A stretch of 64,000 nt of DNA from Silene latifolia (GCF_048544455.1 NC_133534.1:120366269-120430268); one strand, 5' to 3'; shown: positions 1-12,210, counted from the stretch's first letter. Numbers and translations are program-made. Notes: generated from the letters alone by a model not told the origin.

Positions 1-849
1 ACCCGTTTATTAAAGGCTCGTTTGATACGTGCCTAATATGTCTGCACATTATATAATGCACGTAGCCTCCGTTCGTCCAAGAGGACGAGTTCATCATTCC
101 TATCCCTATTCCATTCAGCTTCTGGATTTTGACTTTCGAGTAAAATGCGTAGGGATGGGATCTCTAACTCTACTGGTTGTACAGCTTCCATCCGTAAGTC
201 AAATTGAAAGGAGTAGCCCAGTGGGCTTCCTAACTGACGTGTGATATCCCCATAACACAAAAGGGATTTTACTATGCCAATCGCGATAATTGTCGATCAT
301 TTTCTTGAGGATCGTGACGACATTTTTGTTAGCTGCCTCTACCGCGCCACTAGTTTGAGGTCTATATGGCGAGGAATGGTGATTCTTGATCTTATATTTG
401 GCTAACAAATGTTCAGTTTCGGCCTGAAAATGTGACCTGTTGTCACTGATGATTTCATGTGAGCAACCATATCGACAAATGATATTAGTTTGTATGAACT
501 TTGCCACATGTTTGGCTGTAAGGCAAATGTAAGATGCTGCCTCGACCCATTGAGTAAAATAGTCGATAGATACTAAAATGTAACAATGACCTCCTGTCCC
601 AGCTGGAGTGATTTTCCCGATGATGTCTATTCCCCGAGCAGAAAATGGCCAAGGAGATGTCATGGTATATAGCATTGAGGGAGGAACATGTTGCACATTC
701 CCGAAGATCTGGCAATTATGACAATGCCTGACGTATTTGATGCAATCTGACTCCATTGCCATCCAGTAATACCCTAGACACGTAATTTTCATTGCCATCA
801 TAAGTCCACTCATGTAAGGACCGCATTCTCCATCGTGAACTTCTTCCAT
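1..849 (-). pseudogene. T integrase (damaged, C-terminus off the left edge)
   Basis: Integrase inserts the retrotransposon cDNA into host DNA. The open stretch 849-199 encodes 216 residues. The end of the zinc-binding region is visible as RHCHNCQ (about residues 41-47). The catalytic triad is visible as Asp75 (GIDIIG), Asp136 (ISDNRS) and Glu171 (GAVEAANK), and the Asp136-Glu171 spacing of 35 fits the D,D35E family. The C-terminal part continues in another frame from about 245 to the window edge (MEAVQPVELEIPS, ELVLLDERRLRAL), so a frameshift lies near 200-245. An in-frame stop follows NVQTY near position 31. It also shifts frame relative to the upstream RNase H ORF at 849. It cannot make a full protein. 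Confidence 0.9.
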
Positions 850-2132
850 TACTTTTGTGCCTGTGAATGATCAAGGCAACGCAAGATGACACTAAGTGGT
901 GTTCTTTTGTATAACTCTCCCTTCATGAGAAGGTATTGAGAGGAAAGTAGGCATATGGCGCGTTGTCCCCTCTTATCTATATCTGGTGGATATGAACCAT
1001 TAAGCTTGAAATTTAGAACGGCTTGGAACCAAGGTTCCCCTGGGTTTTCCTCTTCATCTGTAAGGAAGTGTACATAGGCTGGCTCTAACCGCCGTTCGAT
1101 GCACAAAGGCATTTCAACCATGTTGTCTGACATATTAATCAAGGATGCGAGTTTTGCAAGACCGTCCGCAAACTGATTTTCTTCGCGAGGTAGGTGTAAA
1201 TAAGTAACCTGATCGAAGAATTGAGCAATCTGATCTATCATAGCCTGATAGGGTGCTAGACATTCACTTTGGATTTTCCAGGATCCAGTGATTTGGTTAA
1301 TGATTAAAGATGAGTCCCCGTGAACTCGAAGGTTCTTGATGCCTAAACTCACTGCTGCTTGTAGACCAATGAGGCAAACTTCATACTCTGCTGCATTGTT
1401 TGTCACCTCGAAGTCGAGTTTGATAGAAAGTGGTGTATGCTCGCCTTCAGGAGAAATGAGCAACACCCTTATTCCAAATCCTCTCAAATTGGATGCCCCA
1501 TCAAAGTAAAGGTCCCAAGAATCCGTACTGGTTTGTAAAATATCCTCATCTAGAAACGACCACATGTCTATTGCTTGCGTATCGTTGATTGGATTATCTG
1601 CAAAGAATTCAGCCACGGCGCGTCCCTTTATGACTTTCAAAGGTACGTATTTGAGATCGAACTCTGAGAGCATTAAGGTCCATCTTGCCAAACATTCATT
1701 GAGGATGGGTTTCTCGAAGAGGTATTTGATGGGATCCATTTTAGAATACACTTTGACCGAGTAGCTAAGCATGTAATGGCGTAGCTTCTTTGTTGCCCAC
1801 ACAAGAGCGAGGCATGTCTTCTCGAGAGGTGTATACTTACTTTCGTACTCCAAGAACTTCTTACTAAGGTAGTAGATAGCTCTTTCTTCTTTTCCAACAG
1901 TCTGTGTGAGCATAGCCCCCTTGGCTGTTTCGGTAACTGTGAGATATAAACCAAGAGGTTGATCTTGTTGGGGAGGCATTAGCACTGGTGGCTTGGCTAA
2001 TATCTCCTTTATCATGTCAAATGCCTTTTGACAGTCATCGTCCCACACGGTATGGTCCGTTTTCTTGAGCTTTTTGAAGATAGGTTGGCAGATCATAGTG
2101 AGTTTCGATATGAATCGATTAATATAATTCAC
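849..2132 (-). pseudogene. T RNase H plus second (archaeal-type) RNase H
   Basis: This open stretch of 427 residues covers the end of the RT connection region (YINRFISKL), the usual Ty3 RNase H (about residues 50-185, with QTVGKEERAIYYLSKKF and YTPLEKTCLALVWA) and a second RNase H beginning at WDLYFDGASN (about residue 206). In the second domain the acidic residues are visible in YFDGAS, NNAAEYE and HGDSSLI, with a final Asp in NQFADGLAKL. A tandem second RNase H is a known feature of Tat/Ogre elements. These enzymes degrade the RNA strand of the RNA-DNA hybrid during reverse transcription. The frame differs from both the RT upstream and the integrase downstream. Confidence 0.9.
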
Positions 2133-2148
2133 TTTGCCCAGGAATCCT

Positions 2149-3180
2149 CTAACCTCTTATTCTATTTTGGGGTTGTGGCATCTCGATTAAGGCCTTGATC
2201 TTGGATGGATCAATTTCTATCCCCCTCTGGCTGACAACGTATCCCAAAAGCTTTCCTGACATTACTCCGAATGCACATTTCTGAGGATTGAGCCTCATGT
2301 TGTATTTGCGCAATCTGAGGAAGAATTTGCGAAGGTTAGCGATGTGCCCTTTTCTATCCTTATATTTGACGATCATATCGTCCATGTACACCTCCACCTC
2401 TTTATGCATCATGTCATGTAGCAAAGTAGTCGCAGTGCGTTGGTACGTAGCCCCAGCATTGATTAGCTCGAATGGCATAATAGTATAGCAGTATGTGCCC
2501 CACTGAGTGATGAAGGCTGTCTTGTGCATATCTTCCTCGGCCATTTTAATTTGGTTATACCCTGCATACCCGTCGATGAAGGATAGAAACGCGTGATCTG
2601 CTGTATTATCTACCAATATATCGATGTGTGGTAGAGGGAAGTCGTCTTTAGGACTCACTTTGTTCAAGTCTCTGAAATCAACACAAGCCCGGATTTGCCC
2701 ATCCTTTTTGGGTACGGGGACTATATTAGCCACCCAGTCTGAATACTCGGAAACTTTGATGAATCTGGCTTTGAATTGCTTATCGACTTCTTCTTTAATC
2801 TTAAGAGCCCACTCTGTCCTCATTCGACGAAGCTTCTGTTTTACAGGTTTGAAACCTGGATTAATTGGAATGCGATGCTCTGCAATATCCCTATTGATCC
2901 CTGGCATGTACTTGTAAGACCAAGCGAAGACGTCTTTGAACTCGTGTAGGATGTCGATGAAACTGGCCCTTTCAGTTGGGTCTAGGGTCGTCGCTATCCT
3001 AAGTTCTTGGGGTTCTAATTCCGTTCCTACGTTGATAGGTTCGGTGTTTTCTATAACTGGTGCCCCTTCCCCCTCTTCTAGTATTTCTTTAATTATATAG
3101 GGAGGTAATTCGATTGAGTCTGGGTTAGGATCATCCTCATTATCATCGTAAACAGAATTTCATTCAGAATTACACAAGGA
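2149..3180 (-). pseudogene. T reverse transcriptase
   Basis: The clean open part is 2907-2149 (252 residues), but recognisable sense extends upstream to about 3170 (acidic stretch VYDDNEDDPNPDS, then FKDVFAWSYKYMPGI), so the Met at 2907 is not a natural start. Seen in the RT core are VPKKDGQIRACVDFRDLN (about residues 65-82), the first catalytic Asp in FIDGYAGYNQI (Asp112) and the YMDD box at about residues 174-177. The protein copies element RNA into DNA inside the virus-like particle. The frame ends at 2149 just as the connection domain starts, so a frameshift or stop separates it from RNase H. In-frame stops also occur at 3181-3183 and shortly downstream. Confidence 0.92.
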
Positions 3181-3810
3181 TTAAGCAGAATCTGATTTAT
3201 TCATATTAATGTTTGAAAATAGCTTAAACAAAGAAGCCATCTGCGCAGTAGTCAGTGGCGGTAAAGGGATAGTTGCTGGGACATTCCCCAAGCTACTGTT
3301 ACTAGGCGATACTATGCTAGGAGAAACAAAAGGGTGGGGAGTGATGATAGGAGAAGACTCTCCAGCGACTCCTCTAGACTTAGATTCCGAGTCTGACTCT
3401 GACTCGAATTCATCGTCTTCGGGTTCTCCTTTGAACATCTCCCCTTCTCCAGTAGTGACCTTAAAGAGTTTTCCTTGATTGTTGGTCCACTTGATCGACT
3501 TTCTCCATCCTTTCTGCTGATTTGATCTGGTGTCAGTGATCAGTGTTGTAGAGTTGAAATGGTCGTCTTGAAGTATCATGGTAATGATCTCATCCTGGGC
3601 TGCCTTGAAGAATTGATCCTCTCCAAACAGAAGGCTAACAGCCTATTCGTCGAGACAAGGTGTCTGACGAGTTTTGACGGTAGGAACCGTTTCTAGAGGA
3701 ATGAAGTAGCAATCGTGGAAGACCTCGATTCCAGCTAGTTGATTGCCTCGATACAACCAAGGTTTGGGAAATCCATGAAAATATTCAAAATCCCCTTCCC
3801 TGACGAAGTA
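3181..3810 (-). pseudogene. T protease-RT linker
   Basis: Minus-strand sense from 3810 reads YFVREGDFEYFHGFPKPW, a linker seen between protease and RT in Tat elements, then the open stretch 3579-3181 (132 residues) with an acidic, serine-rich segment (DDEFESESDSESKSRG) and a proline-threonine-rich tail. There is an in-frame stop near 3640. The segment lies directly against the N1 insertion at 3816, and its sense continues the ORF that stops at 12944 on the other side. No enzymatic domain is visible here. Confidence 0.75.
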
Positions 3811-3815
3811 CCCAT
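3811..3815. repeat. N1 target-site duplication, left copy (CCCAT)
   Basis: CCCAT immediately precedes TGTTGG of the N1 5' LTR, and CCCAT follows the last CA at 12944-12948. A perfect 5 bp match fits LTR retrotransposon insertion and fixes both ends of N1. Confidence 0.93.
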
Positions 3816-3902
3816 TGTTGGAGTATGTGTCCTCGACAATAATGCGATCACATGTTTAAAATCTCATATTAAGAATGCACAAGGGATTGTAACATTTTAT
3901 TG

Positions 3903-3982
3903 TCAACTGATCCACATTAATCGGTAATGATTGCCTGACTAGAGTTTGACATTACTGTCGTGTGACGGTGGTGATCAGTTGA
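3903..3982 (+). promoter_or_regulatory. Conserved LTR stem-loop cassette (N1 5' LTR)
   Basis: A perfect 10 bp inverted repeat, TCAACTGATC (3903-3912) and GATCAGTTGA (3973-3982), encloses about 60 bases including TTTGACATTACTGTCG. The same cassette is at 11026-11105, 22683-22762 and, with paired changes in both arms, at 56492-56575. A regulatory role is inferred only from conservation. Confidence 0.55.
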
Positions 3983-4585
3983 TCCCTTAAGGTCATACCT
4001 CTAGGCAAACATTCTTAATTGATTAATTAATTAATTGTATGACGATACAAGTTAATTAATTCCTTAAATTTGAACAAATGATTTTGTGAGTGATTATACG
4101 TATCTTATTGTAATTCGATTAAATAAGATTCGTGCTAAGTAATTATATTGTTTTATTACTTAAGGTTTATTTATTGTTTATGAAACAATTGAAATAAGAA
4201 TGAATTGACTATTATAAATACAAGTAGTTGTGATTTATAATTGGATGACCCATTTAAAGTAATTGTAATTGTGAATTACTAGTTAATTTTTGTATGTGAT
4301 TTATTTCATTTATATAATGATTTTTAATTTGTTAAAAATGCATTATTTAAATGACATGTCTAGTAACATGTCCAATATGTCACATTACACAATATTGACA
4401 ATTGACAAAGTTAAAATGGATCCATATTAACTACTTGAACCGTGTAAATGGAAGGGAAAGGAGGTGTTGTGCTTAATTATTCTAATTAGTGGGAAGCATA
4501 ATCATCACCTACAAATAACAGGCATGCTAACCTAAACTCTTGTAAAGAGCAATAAGGAAAAGTATTGGGCACTCTACCCATGCCA

Positions 4586-4592
4586 TATAAAA
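4586..4592 (+). promoter_or_regulatory. Putative TATA box of N1 5' LTR
   Basis: TATAAAA lies in CATGCCATATAAAACCGTGG, about 500 bp before the LTR end, where the promoter of a plant LTR is expected. The call rests on motif and position only. Confidence 0.45.
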
Positions 4593-5088
4593 CCGTGGCC
4601 TCCTCCCCTATACACTCAAGTAGTGTATTTTCCACAACACTCTAATTCATTCTAATAAGTTTTGAACTTGAGAAAATTATTATCTCACTAGTTTTGTTGT
4701 TGAACAAAAATTAAAACTCACATAAAATCTCTAATATTACATATACATTACTAGAAGTAGTAATATTTTAATATTAGTGTTTTAAGGGAACAAATATTAA
4801 TTTCTAGTAACTAAATTAATATTTGTATTAAGAAGGATTTACTTGGTACAAATCCTTGAGGAGAGATTCTACTCTTGAATCTTGTTCATCCATTAGGAAA
4901 GCTCAAGAACTAAGTAAGGTAGGAGACCTTACTAGTGCCCAAATAGCCAAAACTACAAATGTAAGGAACCGGTTTTTCCTTTACTCTTGTATTTGTTTTG
5001 CATGCATAAGATCTTAAATTAATTTTATGATTAAATTAATTATTCACATATGTAATATGTAAACATATGAGATTAACGAATCTAACAA

Positions 5089-5100
5089 GTGGTATCAGAG
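5089..5100 (+). promoter_or_regulatory. N1 primer binding site (initiator tRNA-Met type)
   Basis: TGGTATCAGAGC starts two bases after the LTR's terminal CA. It is complementary to the 3' end of plant initiator tRNA-Met, the usual primer of copia elements. The same site recurs after the LTR at 12213-12224. Confidence 0.93.
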
Positions 5101-8100
5101 CACATGGTTGTTGCATGCAAAATCGGGTTGTTTTTCCGAGTTAATTAGTTAACAAATAAAACTTGTTATTTAGGATTTATGAAGATAAATCACGAAATAA
5201 TTTTGCATGTTAAACGTTTCTGGTCCTAAATGGATTTTAGGTCATATGGGACGATTTATAGATTTTTATTGTTCATTTTATATATTATTGTCATTAAAAT
5301 GTGATTTTTTATTTGAAAAATGTCATTTTTGGACGAAAAATAGCTAAACTTCGAATTTCTCAGTAGTTTTGGGATATGTTTTCACATATATTATCTACTG
5401 GTGGCATGTTAAATCTCGTGAAAAACTAAGTTATTTGCATGAAATATGGATTTTATAAGCTTAAATCGTATTTAAAGGGTTTATTAGGTTAATATGAGTT
5501 ATATTTCGAATCTGGTCATGGAAATTTAATATGTTGTTACATGCATTTTTACTCAGTGTGTGTAAAAATCTTAGATGGATTGAACTCCTTTTTGCATGAT
5601 TTATGTATTTTTGAGTAAAAATTCAATAAATAGTTACTTAATTTAGTATATAATGCTAAAACATATTTCATGACTAAAGAAAAACGTCATATGTTGCATA
5701 TTATCCCACATTTCAGATCTAAAAGTGAAAAGTTTGTTAAAGTTAATTTGCTCATATTTTTATGGTCATATTTGATGAAACCGATAAACCGCAACGATGT
5801 TTTTCTCGAAATTTTTTTGAAATTTTTAACCTAAGTTTTGAACATTATGAGTGTCATGGTATTTTTCCAGAATGTTCATGAGTTTGAATTTCAAATTTTG
5901 AAATTATTTGAAATTTTTATAATTTAATTTGGAGTTTACAGTGTAATATTGTAATTTTTGGTACATAATGAACAATATTAAGAAATCAAGTTGAATTATT
6001 GTCAAAATGTTAGTGAAGACTAAGTTTTGAGTCCTAAGATGGTTAGGGTAATTAACTTGAACATAAATATGAATTTATGTAACACTTTGTGATTTTAACA
6101 AGTTTATAATCACGCAAATCCATAAAAACCGATAAAATATACGATATTGGCTCTTAAAAGGCGATTTAGCATAAAATTAAGCATGTTCATACATATTATA
6201 ATGCTGCATTTTATTTATGATTGTCATATTTTTGTTTTATGTAATTTTACTTAGTATGACCTTAGTTTTTAATTGGTATTACCCGAAATGCATGGGAATA
6301 TCGATTCGGTTGTAATTATTGTGATCTCGTATCAACGTTTTGTAATTTAATAGATTTATTTTTATTACAAATGTATTATAGGAAATTATGTAATATTTAT
6401 TTATTATTTGTAATTTCCCGGAGTTTCCATTAAGACGATGTTACCTCGAGATGCGCGCCAAGACCGAAGTTCAAGGGACCAAAGGAGTTGGTTTCCGAAT
6501 TTGTAATAGTTTATTAGATTTACTATTTTAGGAAAGCCATACTAGGACTTTATATTTATGCTTTGCATTTACTTTATATGTTTGCATGCATCGCTAAATC
6601 GTCATAACTAAACATGCATTATATTTAATCGAATCATCGACCGTGTCAATTATAATTATCGTAGTTCAACTCTTTAGTTCACTTAAAACGTGATAGATAA
6701 TAAATTGACATGACCTCTCACTAAATTAATAATTGAGAAATAGCCTTACCAAATAGTAGAACCCATGAAGTACCAATTTTATATGGGAGTTGAGCCGGCT
6801 TTACCGTACTACAAACTTTGTTACATTGGCGAAGTGGGGTAGTAAAATGTTATTACATCAAAATTTGGATTGAGCTCAATGGAAGTATTCGTGACCGTAG
6901 TCACATGTGTTCCAGGCTAAAGATAAATATTAGAGTAATTTTATCGACCGAGAGTTCTAAAAGTAGAATCGATTAAAGAGTTAATCCACCGAGTTATATT
7001 AATAAGGGATGAATCGGCTCACCGTGCCCGAGTTAATATGAATTTGGATCTCGGGATCATTTATCATAGTTGGGTAGAGGTCACTATGTAAATGTTTTAC
7101 TTGTTAAATTATTTACAAGTATTATTATAACGATAAATGTTTTGTTTTCATTATTCCGTTAATCATATTGTTCTAATTCTTTACCTCAAATTATATACGA
7201 TATCATTTCGATTTTAGTTCAAATCTCCATTAAAACAACGTAACTAAAGACAAATTTGAATTTTCTTCTAAAAACCTCGTATTATCCATTACAAGGATCT
7301 CTTGTGAAGAGTATAGATAAAAGTTATTCGTGATCAAAAGGGTTTTTGATTCTTGACTAACATATCTACTTACAATGAATTGTTTCTCATGTGCTTAATT
7401 GAGTTAAGTACTTTGAAACGTTAAATCATTTTGGTGACTAGATTTGTTAGAAATCAAAATTGACCAAAATACCGCAACCACTCAATGGAAGTTTTAAGAC
7501 TAAACGAATGAATTGAAGAATAGTCTTCATGAAATTAAATTTTGCTTCTCCAACCAAAGACTCATTGGAATAAGTGGGAGCATTCTCTTAACCGTTAAGA
7601 AAAGGACGAGGTTTAAAGAAGTAAAATTAAAGTGGAATTGATACAAGGTAATGGTAAAAAAAAAAGTTATTGAGAGTAACGATACTAAACCTATCAATCC
7701 CAACCGATAAAGTTTCCATTTTGGAAGTGTTGGACACTGAAAGGAAACTACCCCAAATTATTGAAAGAATAAGCAAATTAGTTGTGGGACATCTAATGAG
7801 ACCTTCTTCTCTAAATGTTTATTTGATTAACATAAGTTTTGCTAGTACTACTTCGTCATTATTAGAAACCGTTGGAGGTTTTCATCAATGTATTCGATAC
7901 ATAAGATGATTAGAATATGACGACTAGCATCAAATGATGTCGAGAGATAGAGTCATTGTGTACTCAATCTAGTTTTGGGTTTATAGTTGTACCTTAATTC
8001 TGACTATTAAGTGCATAAACTCTAAATAAGAATATAATCTTGTTAAGATTCCAAAGGGGTTTCACTTTTGTGACCCTATACGCCACGATTTGATGTATGG

Positions 8101-9476
8101 CTAGCCCATTAACAAGGTGATTATATTATAAACCAAACTAGATTGATATATCATGTAGATGATGCAAGACTCAATTTGGTAACCCAAGATTAAACTTTAA
8201 ATTCTAGAATGATGAACGCAAAGAGTTAGCAAGTACTCTTCGAACCATTAGATTGTTAATCTTATGGTATATGCGTATCTTGTATTCAAAGCAAGATGTC
8301 TCGTACCTTTTGGTTGAAAAGGAGATCGAGAACGTAAATCACTGATCCAGAATAGGTTGATCATTTTCTCTTACCAACGATTTAAGTTGAGACTAATGTG
8401 TTCACTTAATAAGGTAAATAGAGAAATTTTTTAACAGGTTCAAAGAGTTCTAGGAATCACGATTTAGTCGTTAAGGGATTATCAAAGTGAAGACTTTGAT
8501 ATAAGCCAAATGAAATGTGATATATTATCACAAGTTAATCTCTCTTAGCACACATTATGGGATAATGTGTGGTTGGATAAAGAAATCAAACGTTATTCGA
8601 TATGGTTTGGACTTTAATCAAGTTACTTTGAGTTACTTGATCCTTTTGGGGATTTTATCATATTATCTAAATTATTTTTCCACTAAATCTAAAATGATTC
8701 ATATGAGATATTAAATGGTAGGGTACCATGCTTTTAAGTTTTCACAAGAAACAAATGCTCATTTTTCCTTACAATAATCACGAGTACAACGGGATTGTGG
8801 CTCGTGAAGATGTCTTTCTAGAATACAAGTTTAATTCTAGAAGACAGAGTGGGAGAAATTATTCAAGAGCCACAAAATAATTGTGTCAACAATTGTATGT
8901 CGCAAGAAACTGGTCTTTCTTGGCTACATGACGTTGTTTCTTCGAAAACTAGGAGGTTGAACTCATCACTTGTTGAAGAAGATGAATTCGTGTTACTTTT
9001 AGAAAGTAAAGAGCTTGCAACTTACAAAGAAATTTTTTGATTCAAGTTACTTCTGGAAAGTAATGAACATATGACTTACATGAGAGTGTTTAAGTCACAA
9101 CTCAATACAAGGCTTAGAGCTATGAAAATCCGAAATAAATTCCAAGTGAATTGTTGGATATCAAAGAGAGATATCAAAGCTTGATTAGTTTCAAAGTGTT
9201 GTACGCTATTCAGATCTTTTTAGGGATTGTATTTCATTATGATGAGATATATAGCGAGTCAATCTAAAACTCACTTCTTCATAGAAGGAATGTATTTGAT
9301 ACATGTTATGAGTTTTGTAGATTCTTATAATCCTAAGACAATGTGAAACTTAAGAGGTAGTATTAAGTAGGACATCAATGAGTTGGACTCAACATTTTGA
9401 TCATGTTATAAAAATTTTCTCGATAGGTTGAGAAGTTGTGTTTATACATGAAGTTTATGGGAGTTACGGAAATTTT

Positions 9477-9830
9477 GATTAATCTTTGATGTGGATGACA
9501 TATTGATCATTGGGAATGATTTAAGACTTTTGGAGTAATATAATACATCTTTAATATCCGGATTTATGGCGATAAATCCACATGATATTAGCGCCAAATA
9601 AGAAGTCTTATGTTGATAAGATTCATGATTAGTTCAATCGAGTTGAACATATTTGATTGATTCCATTTGCTTCCGCTGCCGGATCAATTAAATGAGTAAT
9701 GATGTATAACACTTCATATACTTTGAGTATGATGAATTGTTTTAAATCGAATTTAAGTAATAGTTACCTAGTAGCCATATAGATTATCCTTAAGTGCTTG
9801 AGGAAGCATTAATGATTTGCTAGAATCGTT
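9477..9830 (+). pseudogene. Decayed copia reverse transcriptase remnant in N1
   Basis: Around 9485-9520 the sense reads DVDDILIIGND, matching the YVDDILLIGND catalytic box of copia RT (intact in E near 62345). At about 9690-9810 the sense continues in broken form with GSI, YTLSMM and IILKCLRKH, corresponding to the GSIMYA, YALSMTSR and ILKYLRRTK blocks of E. Stops interrupt throughout, so nothing is made, but it shows that N1 descends from a coding copia element. Confidence 0.7.
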
Positions 9831-10872
9831 CTAGGCAATAAAGAACAATGAGAGATATTTACAACGGAAATTGAGTACACTTGCAATCATGAGATGTGCA
9901 AGAAGGATGAGTTCCGCACACTATGAAAACAGTGGGAGCTATTCTAAGGCAAGAGAGCCTATATCTATATTGGATCTAGACACGTACTCAGAAAGTTTTT
10001 ATAATACAAGTGTATTCATTACGAAAGGAAAACAAGTGTGTAGCAAGGTTGAGTAAGGAGTCGCTAAAACCTACTAACCAATGCCTATTCATAGGCTTAA
10101 CATGATGAGTCATGTCATTTCAATTGGATTGAGATGAACAACTACATACAAGATCTAAATTGGATTATAGAATATGAAGTAGAAATCAGGTATTGACTAC
10201 TCATATGATAATCACATTTATCATTTGAGTTATCATTAACTCATCTTGTACTTTGTTATATCCAATGGGTTGTAGAGACAATCATGAATCCCATTAAAGT
10301 GAACTGGATTAACATAATATTCGCCCCTAGTTTCTTATATGAGGTGACGTCTCGAAGTAACTAGAGTGTGACGCGATTGATGGCAAGTTCAAGTGCCATA
10401 GAGTCATAAGAGATGACTAGTCGATCACATAGGCAGACTGAGAGGGACACTCTGTCGGGCTTATGACCGCTTATAGAGTTCTGGAAATTTTTAATAGCCT
10501 GGTGGTGGCGAGAGCTACTCTAGTATTCTTATGAGTCGATTCTTTGACTAATGATTGTTCGCCTAAGATGGCACAGTTTCAGAGTGACTTTGATTTATGT
10601 CCGGCGACCTTCGTAATTGGGGTATAATGGGCATGTTTTGGGTCATGATGAGGTGTGGTTATTCGAAGGGAAGAGTGCAACAGGAATTGTCCATCCCCGT
10701 CAAGGTTATCTTATATCTCAAGGCCACTCGAGGAGCAATGAACTGGAAATGCGTGGCCATGCTCGGAAGGTATCTATGGTAGATAAATTCTGGTCAGATA
10801 GTTATTCTTCAGATCGAGAAAACCACTCACGATATGATCAAATGCAAGTACGACCTGCAAGACACCTTGCAT

Positions 10873-10938
10873 TAAGTGGGAGATAGTAATAGGACAAGAG
10901 AATTGGTGACGCACACTTGTCGCGGACAAGTGGGAGAT
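10873..10938 (+). promoter_or_regulatory. N1 polypurine tract region, doubled, with a hairpin
   Basis: AAGTGGGAGAT occurs twice, near 10873 and at 10929-10938 directly before TGTTGG of the next LTR. Between them, ACTTGTC-GCG-GACAAGT (10915-10931) is a perfect 7 bp inverted repeat overlapping the second tract. The purine tract primes plus-strand DNA synthesis. N2 has the same layout at 15548-15620. Confidence 0.75.
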
Positions 10939-12210
10939 TGTTGGAGTATGTGTCCTCGACAATAATTCGATCACATGTTTAAAATCTCATATTAAGAATG
11001 CACAAGGGATTTTAACATTTTATTGTCAACTGATCCACATTAATCGGTAATGATTGGCTGACTAGAGTTTGACATTACTGTCGTGTGACGGTGGTGATCA
11101 GTTGATCCCTTAAGGTCATACCTCTAGGGAAACATTCTTAATTGATTAATTAATTAATTGTATGACGATACAAGTTAATTAATTCCTTAAATTTGAACAA
11201 ATGATTTTGTGAGTGATTATACGTATCTTATTGTAATTTGATTAAATAAGATTCGTGCTAAGTAATTAAATTGTTTTATTACTTAAGGTTTATTTATTGT
11301 TTATGAAACAATTGAAATAAGAATGAATTGATTATTATAAATACAAGTAGTTGTGATTTATAATTGGATGACCCATTTTAAGTAATTGTAATTGTGAATT
11401 ACTAGTTAATTTTTGTATATGATTTATTTCATTTATATAATGATTTTTAATTTGTTAAAAATGCATTATTTAAATGTCATGTCTAGTAACATGTCCAATA
11501 TGTCACATTACACAATATTGATAACTGACAAAGTTAAAATGGATCCATATTAACTACTTGAACCGTGTAAATGGAAGGGAAAGGAGGTGTTGTGCTTTAT
11601 TATTCTAATTAGTGGGAAGCATGATCATCACCTACAAGTAACAGGCATGCTAACCTAAACTCTTGTAAAGAGCAATAAGGAAAATTATTGGGCACTCTAC
11701 CCATGCCATGTAAAACCGTGGCCTCCTCCCCTATACACTCGAGTAGTGTATTTTCCACAACACTCTAATTCATTCTAATAAGTTTTGAACTTGAGAAAAT
11801 TATTATCTCACTAGTTTTGTTGTTGAACAAAAATTAAAACTCACATAAAATCTCTAATATTACATATACATTACTAGAAGTAGTAATATTTTAATATTAG
11901 TGTTTTAAGGGAACAAATATTAATTTCTAGTAACTAAATTAATATTTGTATTAAGAAGGATTTCCTTGGTACAAATCCTTGAGGAGGGATTCTACTCTTG
12001 AATCTTGTTCATCCATTAGGAAAGCTTAAGAACTAAGTAAGGTAGGAGACCTTACTTGTGCCTAAATGGCCGAAACTACAAATGTAAGGAACCGGTTTTT
12101 CCTTTACTCTTGTATTTGTTTTGCATGCATAAGATCTTAAATTAATTTTATGACTAAATTAATTATTCACATATTTAATATGTAAACATATGAGATTAAC
12201 GTATCTAACA
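10939..12210 (+). repeat. N1 middle LTR (original 3' LTR)
   Basis: 1272 bp, near-identical to 3816-5086, with the same TGTTGG start and CTAACA end. It is unusual in being followed not by host DNA but by AGTGGTATCAGAGC, that is, another PBS and leader. Confidence 0.95.

Larger units (their letters stand above)
3816..5086 (+). repeat. N1 5' LTR
   Basis: 1271 bp, starting TGTTGGAGTATG and ending ATTAACGAATCTAACA. The copy at 10939-12210 is near-identical; by eye I see at least eleven point differences in the first 760 bases. A TATA-like TATAAAA is at 4586-4592, and a conserved stem-loop lies at 3903-3982. Confidence 0.95.
5101..10938 (+). other. N1 internal region, AT-rich, no intact gene
   Basis: About 5.8 kb without any open frame of convincing length; the longest stretches are 60-90 residues with no recognisable domain. 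Copia-like fragments are visible only at about 9480-9830. AGTGGGAG motifs recur (near 7570, 8848, 9930 and at the 3' end). The 3' part from about 10540 resembles the end of element E (63700-64000), including GGCCACTCGAGGAG and GCATGGCCATGCTCGGA-like strings. It looks like a long-decayed derivative of a coding copia element that kept its ends. Confidence 0.75.

Noticed and set aside
5089..5100. Possible tRNA-Met gene from TGGTATCAGAGC
   Set aside because: Only the 12-base primer binding site is present, next to an LTR end. No cloverleaf around it.
8517..9040. Small open frames of 60-65 codons in N1
   Set aside because: AT-rich chance frames with no domain, and not preserved in N2.
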